The notes under the pieces: generated by a model
Told to the model about the DNA's origin: nothing
The model's database searches: none
The model's input: only the letters and a program-made list of their open reading frames with translations
Shown here: positions 1 through 10,377 of the stretch, one piece after another
How the letters are laid out: every line of letters starts with the position of its first letter
How positions within the stretch are numbered: the stretch's first letter is position 1
Assembly: GCA_948567375.1 (NCBI GenBank)
Contig: OX419762.1
Coordinates: 46,047,034 to 46,111,033 of the forward strand
DNA: 64,000 nucleotides
Source of the DNA: Lunularia cruciata
Taxonomy: Eukaryota; Streptophyta; Marchantiopsida; Lunulariales; Lunulariaceae
Direction: 5' to 3'
Translations under genes and position numbers: made by a program

Positions 1-480
1 CAAGATAATCACAGAATTGTGCATAGAAGATGTTGACACTCTTCTTCTATTAGTGTTTGTGTTGTCTTTTCCCAAACAAACTTATTGATAAATTCAACTT
101 CCTTTACAGCTTTAGGGGAAGTTGGTGTACTGGGTCATAACGAGTATGTCTGCCTGCTCAAGTCTTTCTCCTTCTTGGAAGAGGGAGACGAGAAGTAGCA
201 TTGCCACCCGCCTTTGCATTTCTTTTGTTCAAGTTCTTGCAAAGCTTCTTGAACTTTGTGAAGAAGTTGAAAGTCAAATGCCTCCCATTTGGCTTCATCA
301 AAAGTGGATTGGATCTTCAGATGTTCTTCTTCTTCAAGATGCAACATTTGTCTTTGAACTCTCTCTCCATGTTGTTCTCTCAATGCAGACATTCATATTG
401 CTTTGACATCTAATTTCAAAATTGGCTTTGTATTCTTCCACTTCCGAGATTTGTATCCTCGGTAATGGCACAAAAAATCA
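1..480 (-). pseudogene. 5' leader and start of gag-like region of giant-LTR element E1
   Basis: This stretch is the internal region immediately downstream (on the minus strand) of the E1 5' LTR. It begins with a primer-binding site at 456-472. An open frame at 392-135 (85 codons) is rich in Glu, Gln, Leu and Lys and looks like a helical or coiled-coil segment. Its place just after the primer site is where gag is expected in an LTR retrotransposon, but I see no zinc knuckle or other diagnostic gag motif, and the rest of the element lies beyond the left edge. Assignment as gag rests on position only. Confidence 0.4.
456..472 (-). other. primer-binding site, tRNA-Asp-like (E1)
   Basis: On the minus strand the LTR end is followed after a few T residues by TGTGCCATTACCGAGGA. 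This resembles the tRNA-Asp-type primer site TGGCGCCGTTGCCGGGGA common in plant Ty3/gypsy elements, with several G-to-A changes. It marks 481 as the inner end of a 5' LTR. Confidence 0.6.
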
Positions 481-1261
481 TATGACAACCCGACAAATAT
501 CACTTTTGCGGTAATGAGGTAAGTAAAGTTTATACTATTTAGAATTGGTCAAATACAAAGTCACATTTCACAATGTAGTTCTTCTTGGTTTCATCTTTAA
601 TCTCTCAGGTAGAAACCACACCCAGAAGAGAGTAACAAGCATTCACTCGTAGTCTTGTCACAACAATTTGTCACACATAATCACAACTCCATCAAATCTT
701 TCCAAACAATCTTGATTGTGATGATTCAAATTCTCTTGAAAATGGCACTTTGCTGCAAAAAAACTTTGCCTCGGAATTGTGTTCCACCCCTCCACTAAAG
801 GCACAACTTCCTTGATCAAAATTGCTTCACATCAACACTACGCACTCACAAATGCAGAATACTACCAACACTACAATTCCTCTCAGATCTATCAAGGCAT
901 TGCTTTGATTGCACTTCACTCAAGATCAAACACACAAAATGAAGATCAAGGCTGTGGAATCCAACATCCAACAAGCACATTGACTTGCACTTCAAAATTC
1001 TCCACACACTCACAAGCACACATACAAAGTTGATGCTTGGAATCAAGCTCAAGCGACGAGCACTGAAATCAGCACTTTGCATTATCTATTCTCAAAAATA
1101 ATGAATATTGAACAACATCTTACTGCAAATGCTCCTCTTAAATTGTAAAGCAATCGACAATTACTAACAACTATACCATTCTACAACAACTTTTCCTACC
1201 TGCAGACTTAAAATCACAATGCACCTCTTCATATTTGCCTCTTCATATCTCAAAACTATTC

Positions 1262-3672
1262 CTAATCCAACCCAATGTCAACTTCTTCCTCGGCTTCCAA
1301 TCCCAACCTTGAAGTAACCTTACATACTACTCTACCCTTGGGTTCCACAACTACTAATTCATCTACCAATTCTAACACTTCTCCTTCCTATTCTACAATT
1401 CTTGTCATAGGTAACCTTTCTCATTCTCTATTTCTACCCACTCTTCTCTAATATTTCCAATGGTAACTCCAAAGACATTTGTACTCCTACCTCATCTACT
1501 TTGGGCTTCGCTCTTACATCCTTCCAAAGTTTCTCTATCTCCAACTTCACTAAATCTAATCTGATTGTGATATTGTCTTCTACTTCTAATATCTTCCTAT
1601 CTACACAAGTTCTGATACTAATCAACAAGGCATTCAAATCTTTATCCTTTGCATTTCTCCTCCTCGTCTCCCACACCAACAACTTCCACTAGTGCAACCT
1701 TGTTTCTTTAATCCTTACGATGGCTTCTATACTCAGCATTGCATTCATCTTCATGATAATCTCCTTCAATGGCTCAAGTCTCATTCTTCTCTCACGTTCT
1801 CAATCCGCCAACCAATCTTCTCTGTATATTGCCAGTTCAGCCTCAAATTTGGCCTTCACAATCTCCTTCTATTTCTCCTTCTCCTTCTGAACAATCTTTT
1901 CTTCCAGATTACAAAGTAACTCCCGCAATCTCTCTTCTTCTCTATATCTTGTTGTTAACTTTCTCTGCCAGAGCTCCTTCTTCTCTTCTACATTCTCCAT
2001 CACTCTATCAAGCTCTTGCTCCTTCCTTGCTACTCTTGCCATAACATGAATAATTTCTAATCGTGAATCAGCAAATTGTTGTTTCAAGATTTCATACTCC
2101 ACTTTTTGTCTCTCTCTTGCTATGACATCCTACTCTATTATTCGCTCTCTACTTCCCACTTCTCTTTTCAAGTATTTAATCACTTGGTTTTGTACTATTG
2201 CATCTACTCATATAACTTCTCTCTCCTCCTCTCCTCGGGTTATACTCTTCTTCAACTCCAAGTTCTCTTCCTCTAATTTTGCTAACACTTGCAACACAGT
2301 CTTCACTTTTGGACACTTTGACTGCATCTCCTTCTTCTTCTACTCCAATTTTGTTAACAACAAGCACACAACTTCCCCTAAATACTCCATTCCATCATTT
2401 TGGTTAAGCTCAGCTTGCAGACTTTCCTCCTTCTTTGCTTGTCACTCTTCTTCTCAGCTGCAATCACCTTCTTGGGATGGATTCTTTGCTCCCCAAACTT
2501 CCACTCTCTACTTCTCTTCTCCTACTCGGTCCCGCTTCATACTTCACCTTCCTTTGGGAATGGACTCCTCTCTGAATGGTCACCTTCTTCTCCTCCTTTG
2601 GAACTTCATCTTCTTGTTTCAGGTTACATTCTTCCTCCATTTCCATCTTTCCTTCTTCCTCCTTGGGTACCAATTACATCTCTATGCCATCTTCACTCTC
2701 GCTGCTCACATCACCACTTTGCAACGTGAATTCAATTTCTTCCTCCTTCTCCGAGTCTTCTGACTTGTCCTTGGCTTCTCCTTCTAATTCTTCACCCAAC
2801 AATGCAATTACTACCAAGTCTTTCCTTGGGTTCACCTTCCTGGTCTTCCAAGGTCTTTTCACCACTACTTCTTCTTCTTCTTCTTCTTGTTGACTCCTCT
2901 TCTTTGACTTTGGAATGTTCACCTTCATCTGCACGCTCTGCCCTATCTGCTATTAGTACTTGTCATTGCTCCTTATTTGCAAGATGTATTGCTGCTCCTC
3001 TATATCAGCATCTCTTCTCAAATTGGGATGGAAGTGCAACACCATCTTGTTTCTCTATGCAACATTCAGCAAATTCAGCCCCAAGAAGAAGTGGGCTGCA
3101 AATGGCATAATGTAATGTGGAGGCTACTTATCTTGCAAGTTCCATACCATTTGTCTCGTATGCTGATGAAAGAACTTTGCCCAATTGATTGGCTCCCCTG
3201 CAAACATCTTGTGGAAGAACACCACTTGATGTTTCATCACATAAGTGGTTTGCTCCGGCTTCAAGATAGCCATTATTGCACTTATGATGCCTCTCCTTAT
3301 AGGGTCCTTATAACTCTCAACTTTGTAACCATTCTTTGTGCACTTTGAAGAGAAGGCATCCCTCACTTATGCTCCCTCTCCTTTCCCCAAGAACATGGCT
3401 CCGTGCTCCTCACCCGCCTCTCTTCTGAGTACTAACCTCCAATCCGACTCTGTCTAGCAAGCTGGATTTCCTCTCTTTCCCTCTTTCTCGGGTCCATCAA
3501 GACATCTAGTCTCAATGATCTTGGTCATGAAACCTAGAAAGCTAATGTTCCAGTTCCACACCAAGAATGTGATCCAAAGCTTGCTCAAGACTTCAATTCT
3601 AGCAATCACATCTAATCTCCAAATTGCATGATTTCTCACTATGAATTCCAAATTCTTCTTCCCACCTCCCAT
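1262..3672 (-). pseudogene. LTR-encoded coiled-coil protein, E1 copy (broken)
   Basis: The reading frame starts at an ATG at 3672 (MGGGKKNLEF...). It stays in one frame, with stops, to about 2300; a frameshift follows, and the frame resumes from about 2102 to the end near 1262. In order it encodes: an N-terminal part with the family motifs YKVESYKDP and YVMKHQVVFFHKMF; an acidic and basic linker rich in E, K and S (around 2934-2464); and a long heptad-like coiled coil rich in E, K, R and L (around 2370-1430). The same order occurs in copies B, C, D, F and X. I do not recognise the N-terminal domain. It has no RT, integrase or zinc-knuckle motifs. Multiple stops and a frameshift mean no intact product from this copy. 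Pyrimidine-rich frames on the opposite strand are shadows. Confidence 0.6.
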
Positions 3673-3854
3673 CTTACTCTCTTCTACTCTAGGTTGGTGG
3701 TTACTCTTCCAATTGAAGCCCAGACTAACTCTCCTAACTTCCTCTCAACACACCAGCGCGTCTTCTACTACACTTCCTTTCCCATGATCTCTCGTAGGAT
3801 GACTCCTTAAGGGCAATGGAAAATTACTTGTCATCTCTTTGTCTCTAGCCCAAA

Positions 3855-3861
3855 TCTTATA
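3855..3861 (-). promoter_or_regulatory. TATA-like box 1 of E1 LTR
   Basis: Minus-strand TATAAGA lies about 387 bases into the LTR and about 180 bases upstream of the LTR ORF start. The equivalent TATAAAA occurs at the same LTR position in C, X and D (380-386 bases from the LTR start). Promoter function is inferred from this conservation. Confidence 0.45.
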
Positions 3862-4248
3862 GAAGCACACTTCTTCTATCTTTCTTCACTTTGAGTTTCT
3901 ACCAAGAAATCACACCTCCTTCATGCTCTTGTCATTGTCAATTTCCTCCCGCTCATAGGCCAGCCATTTTTGTGCACGGTACCTTCTTGAATGTCCAACC
4001 CCAAAGGAAAGTTGTTACATTGTCCTTGCCTTGGGTTGAGCACTCCCAAGCCAAAGTCTCCTTACTTTGGGTTGCATGCTAATAGGGCAAATCTGAGTAC
4101 TTTGTCTTCTGACATGAAGTCACTTTACCTTGGGTTACAACCCAAAGACACCATTCTTCACCTTTTGATGTCATACAGGTGCAATATGATTTCATTTGTA
4201 CACTTCTTCTTAAAAAATGAGAATAAAACAAAAAATGTGGGTACCACA

Positions 4249-7200
4249 ATAGGAGCATGCAAAAGGTGTGAATTCTTGGTAGAAGCTCAAAGTGAAGAAA
4301 GACTAAGGAGCGCACCTCTATAAAATTTGGGATTGAGACAAAGAGATGACAAGTGATTTCCCATTGCCATTAAGGAGTCATCTTGAGGGAAATTGGGGAA
4401 AAGGGATTGTAGTAAGAGATGCACTTGTGCATCAAGAGGAGGTCAAGATTATTAGTCCGGGAGTCGGGCAGAAGAATAGTCACCAACCCATAGTAGAGGA
4501 GAGTAAGATGGGAGGTAGAAAGAAGAACTCAAAATTTGTAGTGAGAAATCATGCAATTTGGAGGTTAAATGTGATTGCAAGAATCAGAGTCTTGAGTAGG
4601 CTTTGGATCACATTTCTAGACTTGAATCTGAGTTTTCCAGATTCCATGACCAAAATAATGGAGAATAAGTGTCTAGACGGACCCAAGGCAGAGGGTAAGA
4701 GAGGAAATCTGGCTTGATAGACAGAGTCAGATTGGAAATTAGTACTTGGAAGAAAAGCGGGTGAGGAGCAAGGAGCCACATTCTTGGGGAGAGGAGAGGT
4801 AGTTGAGGAAACCCAAGAAGTACAAGATGCCTTTTCTTCAAAAGCTATGAAGAATGGGTATAAGTTTGAGAGTTATAAGGACCTTATGAGGAGAGACATC
4901 GTAGGAGCAATGATGGCCATCTTTAAGCCAAATCAAACCACTTATGTGATGAAGCATCAAGCGGTATTATTCCATAAGATGTTTGCAAGGGAACCAATCA
5001 ATTGGGCAAAGTGCTTCCATTAACGCACAAGACAAATGGTGTGGAATTTGTTGGATAAGTCATCTCCACAATATGTTGGGTTTTTTGCAGCCCCCTTTTA
5101 CTTGGGATTGAATTTATTGAATGTAGTGGAACAACACAAGATGGTGTCGCACTTCCATCCCAACTAAAGGAGAGATGCTGATGTGGATGAGCAATAATAC
5201 ATTCCTTAGATCAAAAGCAATGATGAGTACTACACACAGACAGGGCAGAGTGTGAGATTGGTGGTGATTGCTTTGAAGTCAAAGAAGAGGAGTCAATCTG
5301 AAGAAGAAGTAGTGGTGACCAGGCCACGAAAGACCAAGAAAATGAACCCCAAAGAAAGCCCTGGTGGTAATAGCATCTTTGGGAGAAGAATTAGAAGGAG
5401 AAGCCAAGTACAAGTTAGAAGACACAAAGAGAGAAGAAGAACCCAAACTCATGTTGCAGAGTGGTGTAGCAAGTAGAAAGAGTGAGGATGGAGTGTAGAT
5501 GCAGCCAATACCAAAGGAAAAGAAGGGAAAGTTGGAGATGGTAGAAGAAGATAACCGGAAGGAAGAAGAGGAAGTTCTAAAGAAAGAAGAGAAGAAGGTT
5601 ATCATTTAGAGAGGTATCCAATCCAAAAGAAACACGACATTTGAGGTGGAGCCAAGTCAAAAAAGGGACATGGAAAGTGAGAGTTTGGGGAGCAAAGAAT
5701 CACTTCCAATTAGGCAACTTCGGCTAAGGAGAAGAGTGTCAGGCAAAGAAGAAGTGAAGAAGGAGAAAAGCCTACAAGCAGAAGTGAACCAAACTAGAGG
5801 AGTAGAGTATCTACGGGAGATTGTCTCTCCATTGCTAATGAAGTTGGAGGAGAAGAAGCAAGAAATGCAGTTGGAGTATCCTGATGTAAAGACTATGTTG
5901 TAGGTGTTTGGCACAATTAGAAGAAGAGAACTCAGAGTTGAGGGAGAGTATAACCCAAGGACAGGAGCAAAAGGAGGTACTACAAGAAGATGCAGTAGTA
6001 CAGAATCAGGTGATTGAGAATTTGAAGAGAGAAGTGGGGAGTAGAGAGAGAATAATTGAGTAGAATGTCATAGCTATGGAAAGATAGATAGCTGAGTATG
6101 ATATCTTGAAATAGCAGTTTGTTGATTCTCAATTAAAAATCATACATGCTATGGCAAGAGTAGTAGAGAAGGAGCAAGAGCTCAATAGAGTGATGTAGAA
6201 TGTAGAAGAGAAGAAGCATCTCTTGCAAAGAGAGTAAGCAGTGGGGAGAAGAAGAAAGATTGAGGGAGTTACTTTGTAATCTGGAAGAGCAGATAGTGCA
6301 AAAAGAGAAGGAGAAGGAGAATGTGAAGGCCAAGTTTGAGGCAGAGGTGGCAATGTACCGGGAAGGCTGGCAAGCAGATCGGAATGGGAGAGAAGAATGA
6401 GACTTGAGCCATTGAAGGAGATAATAGTGAATATGAATATGATGTTGAGTACAAAAGCCAGTGTAAGAATTGAAGAAATGAGATTGCACTAGTTAAGATT
6501 GTTGGTGTAGGAGACAAGGAAAAGACATGCAAAGGATAAAGATTTGAATGCTTTACTGATAAGTCTCAAAACTCGTGCAGATAGGAAGATATTGGAAATG
6601 GAAGACAATATCACGACTTGATAGATTTAGTTAAGTTAGAATAGATAAACTTCGGAAGGATGTAAGAGCAAAACCTGAAGTAGAAGAGATAGGAGTACAA
6701 ATATCTTTGGAGTTGCCATTGGAGGTATTAGAGAAAGATCAGTTGCAAGAAGAAGATGTATGTAGATTGCTTATGACGGGAATTGAAGATCAGGAGAAGA
6801 GGAGAATTGGTAGAAGAGTTAGTAATTGTGAAACCCGAGGAAAGAGTAGTATATGAGGTTACTTTGGGTTTGAAAGCCGAAGAAGAAGTAGACATTGGAT
6901 TGGACTACTAACAGTTTTGAGATTTGAAGAGGTAAATATGAAGAGCTGCATTGTCATTTTGGATCTGCAGGTTGGTAAAGTTGTTGTAGAATGGTATATT
7001 AGTTTGATAACTATTGAATAGCTATACCTATTTAAAGGTGGCATTTGCAATAAATTGTTATTCAGTGCTCATAATTCTGAGAATAGATAAAGCAAAGTGT
7101 TGATTCCTTAAGCTTGATTTTGAGTATCAGCGTTGTGTTTATGTTTGTGAGTGTGTGGAGAATTTTGAAATGCAAATTAATGTGTTTGTTGGATGCTGGA

Positions 7201-7694
7201 TTCCGCAGCCTTGATCTTCATTCTATATGTTTGATCCTACGTGAAGTGCAATCAGAGCAATGCCTTGACAGATCTGATAGGAATTGTAGTGTTGGTAGTA
7301 TTCTATAGTTCTGAGTGTAGCGTAGTGTTGATGTGAAGCAATTCCAATCAAGGAAGTTGTGCCTTTAGTGGACGGGTGGAACACAATTTTGAGGTAAAGT
7401 TATTTTGCAATGAAGTGCCATTTTTGGCAGAGACTAAATTGTCACAATCAAGATTGTTTAGAAAGATTTGATGGAGTTGTGATTATGGGTGACAAATTGT
7501 TGTGACTAGACTGCAAATCAGTGCTTGTTATTCTCTTTTGGTTATAGTTTCTACTTGAGAGATTAAAGACACACCCAAGAAGAACTACTTGTTACTATTT
7601 GACTTTGTATTTGGACATTTCTGACTAGTATCTCTACGGGAACAAACTTTACTTACCTTATTACCACAAAAGTGATATTTGTTGGGTTGTCACA
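4249..7694 (+). mobile_element. 5'-truncated giant LTR (copy B)
   Basis: This plus-strand copy of the 3.7-kb LTR lacks roughly its first 320 bases, where it abuts the head of E1. It has TATA box 1 at 4319-4325, the coding region at 4508-6911, TATTTAAA at 7029-7036 (665 bases from the end) and the terminal GTTGTCACA ending at 7694. The next bases at once encode the reverse-transcriptase motif KDHHPLPF, with no primer-binding site between. B is therefore best read as a solo LTR inserted in the RT gene of element X, later interrupted by E1. Confidence 0.65.
4508..6911 (+). pseudogene. LTR-encoded coiled-coil protein, B copy (broken)
   Basis: The start codon at 4508 opens MGGRKKNSKF and the frame is intact for about 70 codons. 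Further pieces follow at 4784-5023 (YKFESYKDL, YVMKHQAVLFHKMF), a charged linker (5252-5605), and the coiled coil (5646-6770), ending in VDIGLDY plus TAA at 6909-6911. Compared with copy C it carries more stops, many at positions where C has CAG or another copy has TGG (for example AAATAGCAG at 6109-6117 against AAGCAGCAG in C). There is no intact product. Function is unknown; domain order is as in the other copies. Confidence 0.6.
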
Positions 7695-8396
7695 AAGGAT
7701 CATCATCCTTTGCCTTTTATGCGCACTTTTTTGGACCAATTAGTAGATCATCCTTGTTATAGTTTTCTTCATGGATTTCCAAGCTATAATCAAGTGTCCA
7801 TTATAGAAGAAGACAAGGATAAGACCACATTCACTATCAATTGGAGCACATTCACATACAATCAAATGCCCTTTAGGTTGTATAATGCTTCCACTACTTT
7901 CTAACGGATGATGAATGCAATTTTTAAAGACTTTCTATGGAAGTTTGTGGAAGTTTTCATTGATGATTTTTGCATGTTTGGCCAAAGAGAGGTACATTTG
8001 GATTAACTTCACCAAAAATTTGAAAGTTGTCATTTTTCCGGTTTGTCATTGCACCCAAAGAAATGCCTCTTTGCAATGAAGAAATTAATTTTTTTGGGGC
8101 AGGAGGCCATGAGCAATTGAAATTGATGTTGAGAAGGTGAAAGTCATCTCAGCTTGGAAATCCCCCAAAAATATTTGGGAATTGAGAGCCTTCTTGGGAC
8201 ATGTCAAATATTATAGATGCTTTGTGTCTAACTATGTGGTGCTAGGTGCACCTTTGAAAAGATTTTGAAGAAGTCCAAAGACTAATTAAGGGAAGCAAAA
8301 TGAAAAGAAGTTTTCCAAGTGTTGAAGAAGAAATTGGTGGAAGCACCAATTATCAAAGCTTTGAATAGGGAGATCCCTCTTCATGTGTATGTGGAA
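7695..8396 (+). pseudogene. reverse transcriptase fragment of element X
   Basis: This is the Ty3/gypsy RT core, starting mid-domain at KDHHPLPF. It shows HGFPSYNQVSI, TFTYNQMPFRLYNAS, the catalytic FIDDFCMFG (the Y/F-x-D-D box), LHPKKCLF, and AFLGHVKYYRCFV of the thumb region. The last recognisable piece (EIPLHVYVE) is the start of the RNase H domain, cut at 8396 by gypsy element E2. An in-frame stop interrupts the frame near 7903 and more follow. The upstream pol and gag of X lie to the left of nested copies B and E1, outside the window. RNase H tail and integrase of what is probably the same element resume at 18654. Confidence 0.7.
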
Positions 8397-9088
8397 TGTG
8401 AGCCGGCCTGTCTCTCACTCAAGATGAACCTCTGATGGCTATTATGGTAGCGCACCATGGACTAAGAAGGCAAGGAACCCCAATTCCATCATACTCCTCC
8501 AAGGCTAACACTCCAAGACTCAAGACATTGCTCACTAGAGAACTCAATGAGAGAGAGATAGTTGCAAATGAAAGGATGATGAGTACCTCCTCACCCCTTT
8601 CTTATAAACTTGTGAAATAGTTATGTACCAAAGTTACTTATTACTGTACTAACTCAAGTTACTAGACTAAAAGTCAAGTAAAGTCAAAAAGTAGAAAGGA
8701 ATATCCATTCACATGAGCATATTCCCCTAAGCATGTGGTCCTAACTTGACCCAACCACTAAGTCAAGGATTCCTTCACATGGGCTATCCTTGGACTAAAG
8801 AAGAATCCAAAACAAAAAGGCTTGCGGGCCCAAGAGTTCTCAACTCTTTCCTCAAAGCCAAACACCTAGAAATAATACCAAGTCAATACACTAAAATCCA
8901 AAATAGTGGTGCTCATCTTTTCTACTTCCTCTAAAGTAAGGTCCCCTCTATCCTAGCTATGACTAACTTTAGCTAACCATGACTAATATAGAACCATCCT
9001 TTATCTCTATATAAATAATATCTCTTAAGTACTTGTAATACCAAGTTAAATATCACAATACCACACACATGCACATATGGGTGTTACA
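8397..9088 (-). repeat. 3' LTR of E2 (692 bp)
   Basis: A direct repeat of 15521-16210, with scattered substitutions and small differences by eye. Read on the minus strand it begins TGTAACACCCATATG and ends GCCGGCTCACA. A TATA-like ATTTATATAG lies near 9007-9018 on the minus strand. Confidence 0.9.
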
Positions 9089-9100
9089 TTTACCCCCGGA
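9089..9100 (-). other. polypurine tract of E2
   Basis: Minus-strand CCGGGGGTAAA lies immediately before the TGTAACACCC of the 3' LTR, where second-strand priming is expected. E3 has CTAGGGGTAAA at the same place. Confidence 0.6.
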
Positions 9101-9136
9101 CTAAGTTTTCACTTTGTCCTCAACGTGAAGGTCTCT

Positions 9137-10303
9137 CTACCTTCTATGGTACATCTTCAACTTATCATGGTTGATTTTATCAAAGTGTCTTCCTCCCAAC
9201 TCCTTGAGATCATAGGTGTAATTGCCCCACACCTTCTCTACTATGAAAGGTCCAAAGTACTTAAGCAAAAACTTCTTTTGCACTCTCTTGAATCGAATGG
9301 AATCAAACAACATTACCCAATCACCTTCTTTGAAAGTCTCCACCTTCTTCTTGACTTGACTCTTGTCATAGCTCTCCTTTTGTTTCCTTTGGGCTTGCTC
9401 CACTCAAACCATAGCAACTGCTCTTGCCTCTTCCAACTCCATGAGTTGATCCTTCCTTGACTTCTCTCCATCACCTCCTTGTGCTTTATTCAATCTCCTA
9501 TGAATGCTTTGGAAGGTAGGAAGATCAAAGTGAATAGGTAAGGTAGACTCAATACCATACACCAATTGAAATGGAGAATATCCGGTGGAAGTCTTCATGG
9601 TTGTCCTATACTCCCACAAAACTGCATGAATCCTCTTGTCCCAATGATGTTTAGCCCCCTCCATTTTTGCATCTTTGGCCAACATCATGCACAAGGTCTG
9701 ATTGGTTCTCTCTGCCAAGCCATTGGAATTTGGTTTATAGGATGTAGTTACTCTATGTGTGATAGATAAATGTCGTAGCATGGCTGTAGTAATGCTTCTT
9801 GTAAACTCTCCTCCTCTATCAGAAACCAACTCCAAAGGGCATCCAAACCTAGTGATAATGCGTTCATAAAGAAATCTACCCACTTCATCTTCATTCTTGT
9901 CCCTCAATGGTCTAGCCTCAACCCACTTGGTAAGGTAATCAATAACTACCACAATGTACCGATTGTTCCTTGGGGTTCAATTGAGAGGACCTACAAAATC
10001 AATTCCCCACTTCTCAAAAGGTCCTAGTAATGGAATTGATCTAAGTGGTGGAGTGGATGTAGACTTTCTAGCAAAAGCTTGACAAACATGATAAGTTTTG
10101 CAATAATCAAGACAATCCTTGAAAATCCCTCTCCAATGGTAACCTGCATCTAGAATCTTGAAAGCAGTCACCTTTCCTACAAAGTGTCCTCCACATACTA
10201 GACCTTCATGAAACTCCTTTATGAGTAGGATAGACTCTTCCTTACCCACTGCTCTTTGAAGTAGACCATCTGCTCCTTGGTGAAAAAGAATATCCTCCAC
10301 CAT
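9137..10303 (-). pseudogene. integrase of E2 (split by stops)
   Basis: Three open pieces read in order. At 10303-9977 is the H2C2 zinc-binding part (HEGLVCGGHF ... CLDYCKTYHVCQ) followed by KWGIDFVGPLN. At 9952-9404 is the catalytic core with the DDE triad: D in VIDYLTKWVEA, D in LVSDRGGEF and E in NGLAERTNQ. At 9403-9137 is the C-terminal domain with the GPF-type motif KYFGPFIVEKV, ending in MYHRR and stop. The pieces are broken by a stop near 9974 and a frame break near 9404. The protein ends soon after GPF with no chromodomain visible. The enzyme would insert element cDNA in the nucleus; this copy is not intact. Confidence 0.85.
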
Positions 10304-10377
10304 TGTCTAAGGTCTAGATCTTGCTGCAAGGGCCTTCCTCTCCCTAGCATGCATCCCTTCTGGAAAGTTACCTCTTG

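Larger units (their letters stand above)
481..4248 (-). mobile_element. 5' LTR of giant-LTR retrotransposon E1 (3768 bp)
   Basis: Read on the minus strand the unit starts TGTGGTACCCACATTTTT at 4248 and ends GGGTTGTCATA at 481 (other copies end in CACA). A primer-binding site follows directly, so this is a 5' LTR and not an internal gene. Its length matches solo LTR C (3763 bp). A TATA-like box lies at 3855-3861, about 387 bases from the LTR start, as in C, X and D. The long coding region runs from 3672 to 1262. The upstream flank is another LTR of the same family in opposite orientation (B), giving a head-to-head pair. No target duplication can be checked because the other end of E1 is outside the window. 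Confidence 0.75.

Noticed and set aside
2122-2763. 213-codon plus-strand frame rich in Ser, Phe and Leu
   Set aside because: It is the reverse complement of the purine-rich coiled-coil coding region of E1. Low-complexity F/S/L frames like this appear opposite every copy.
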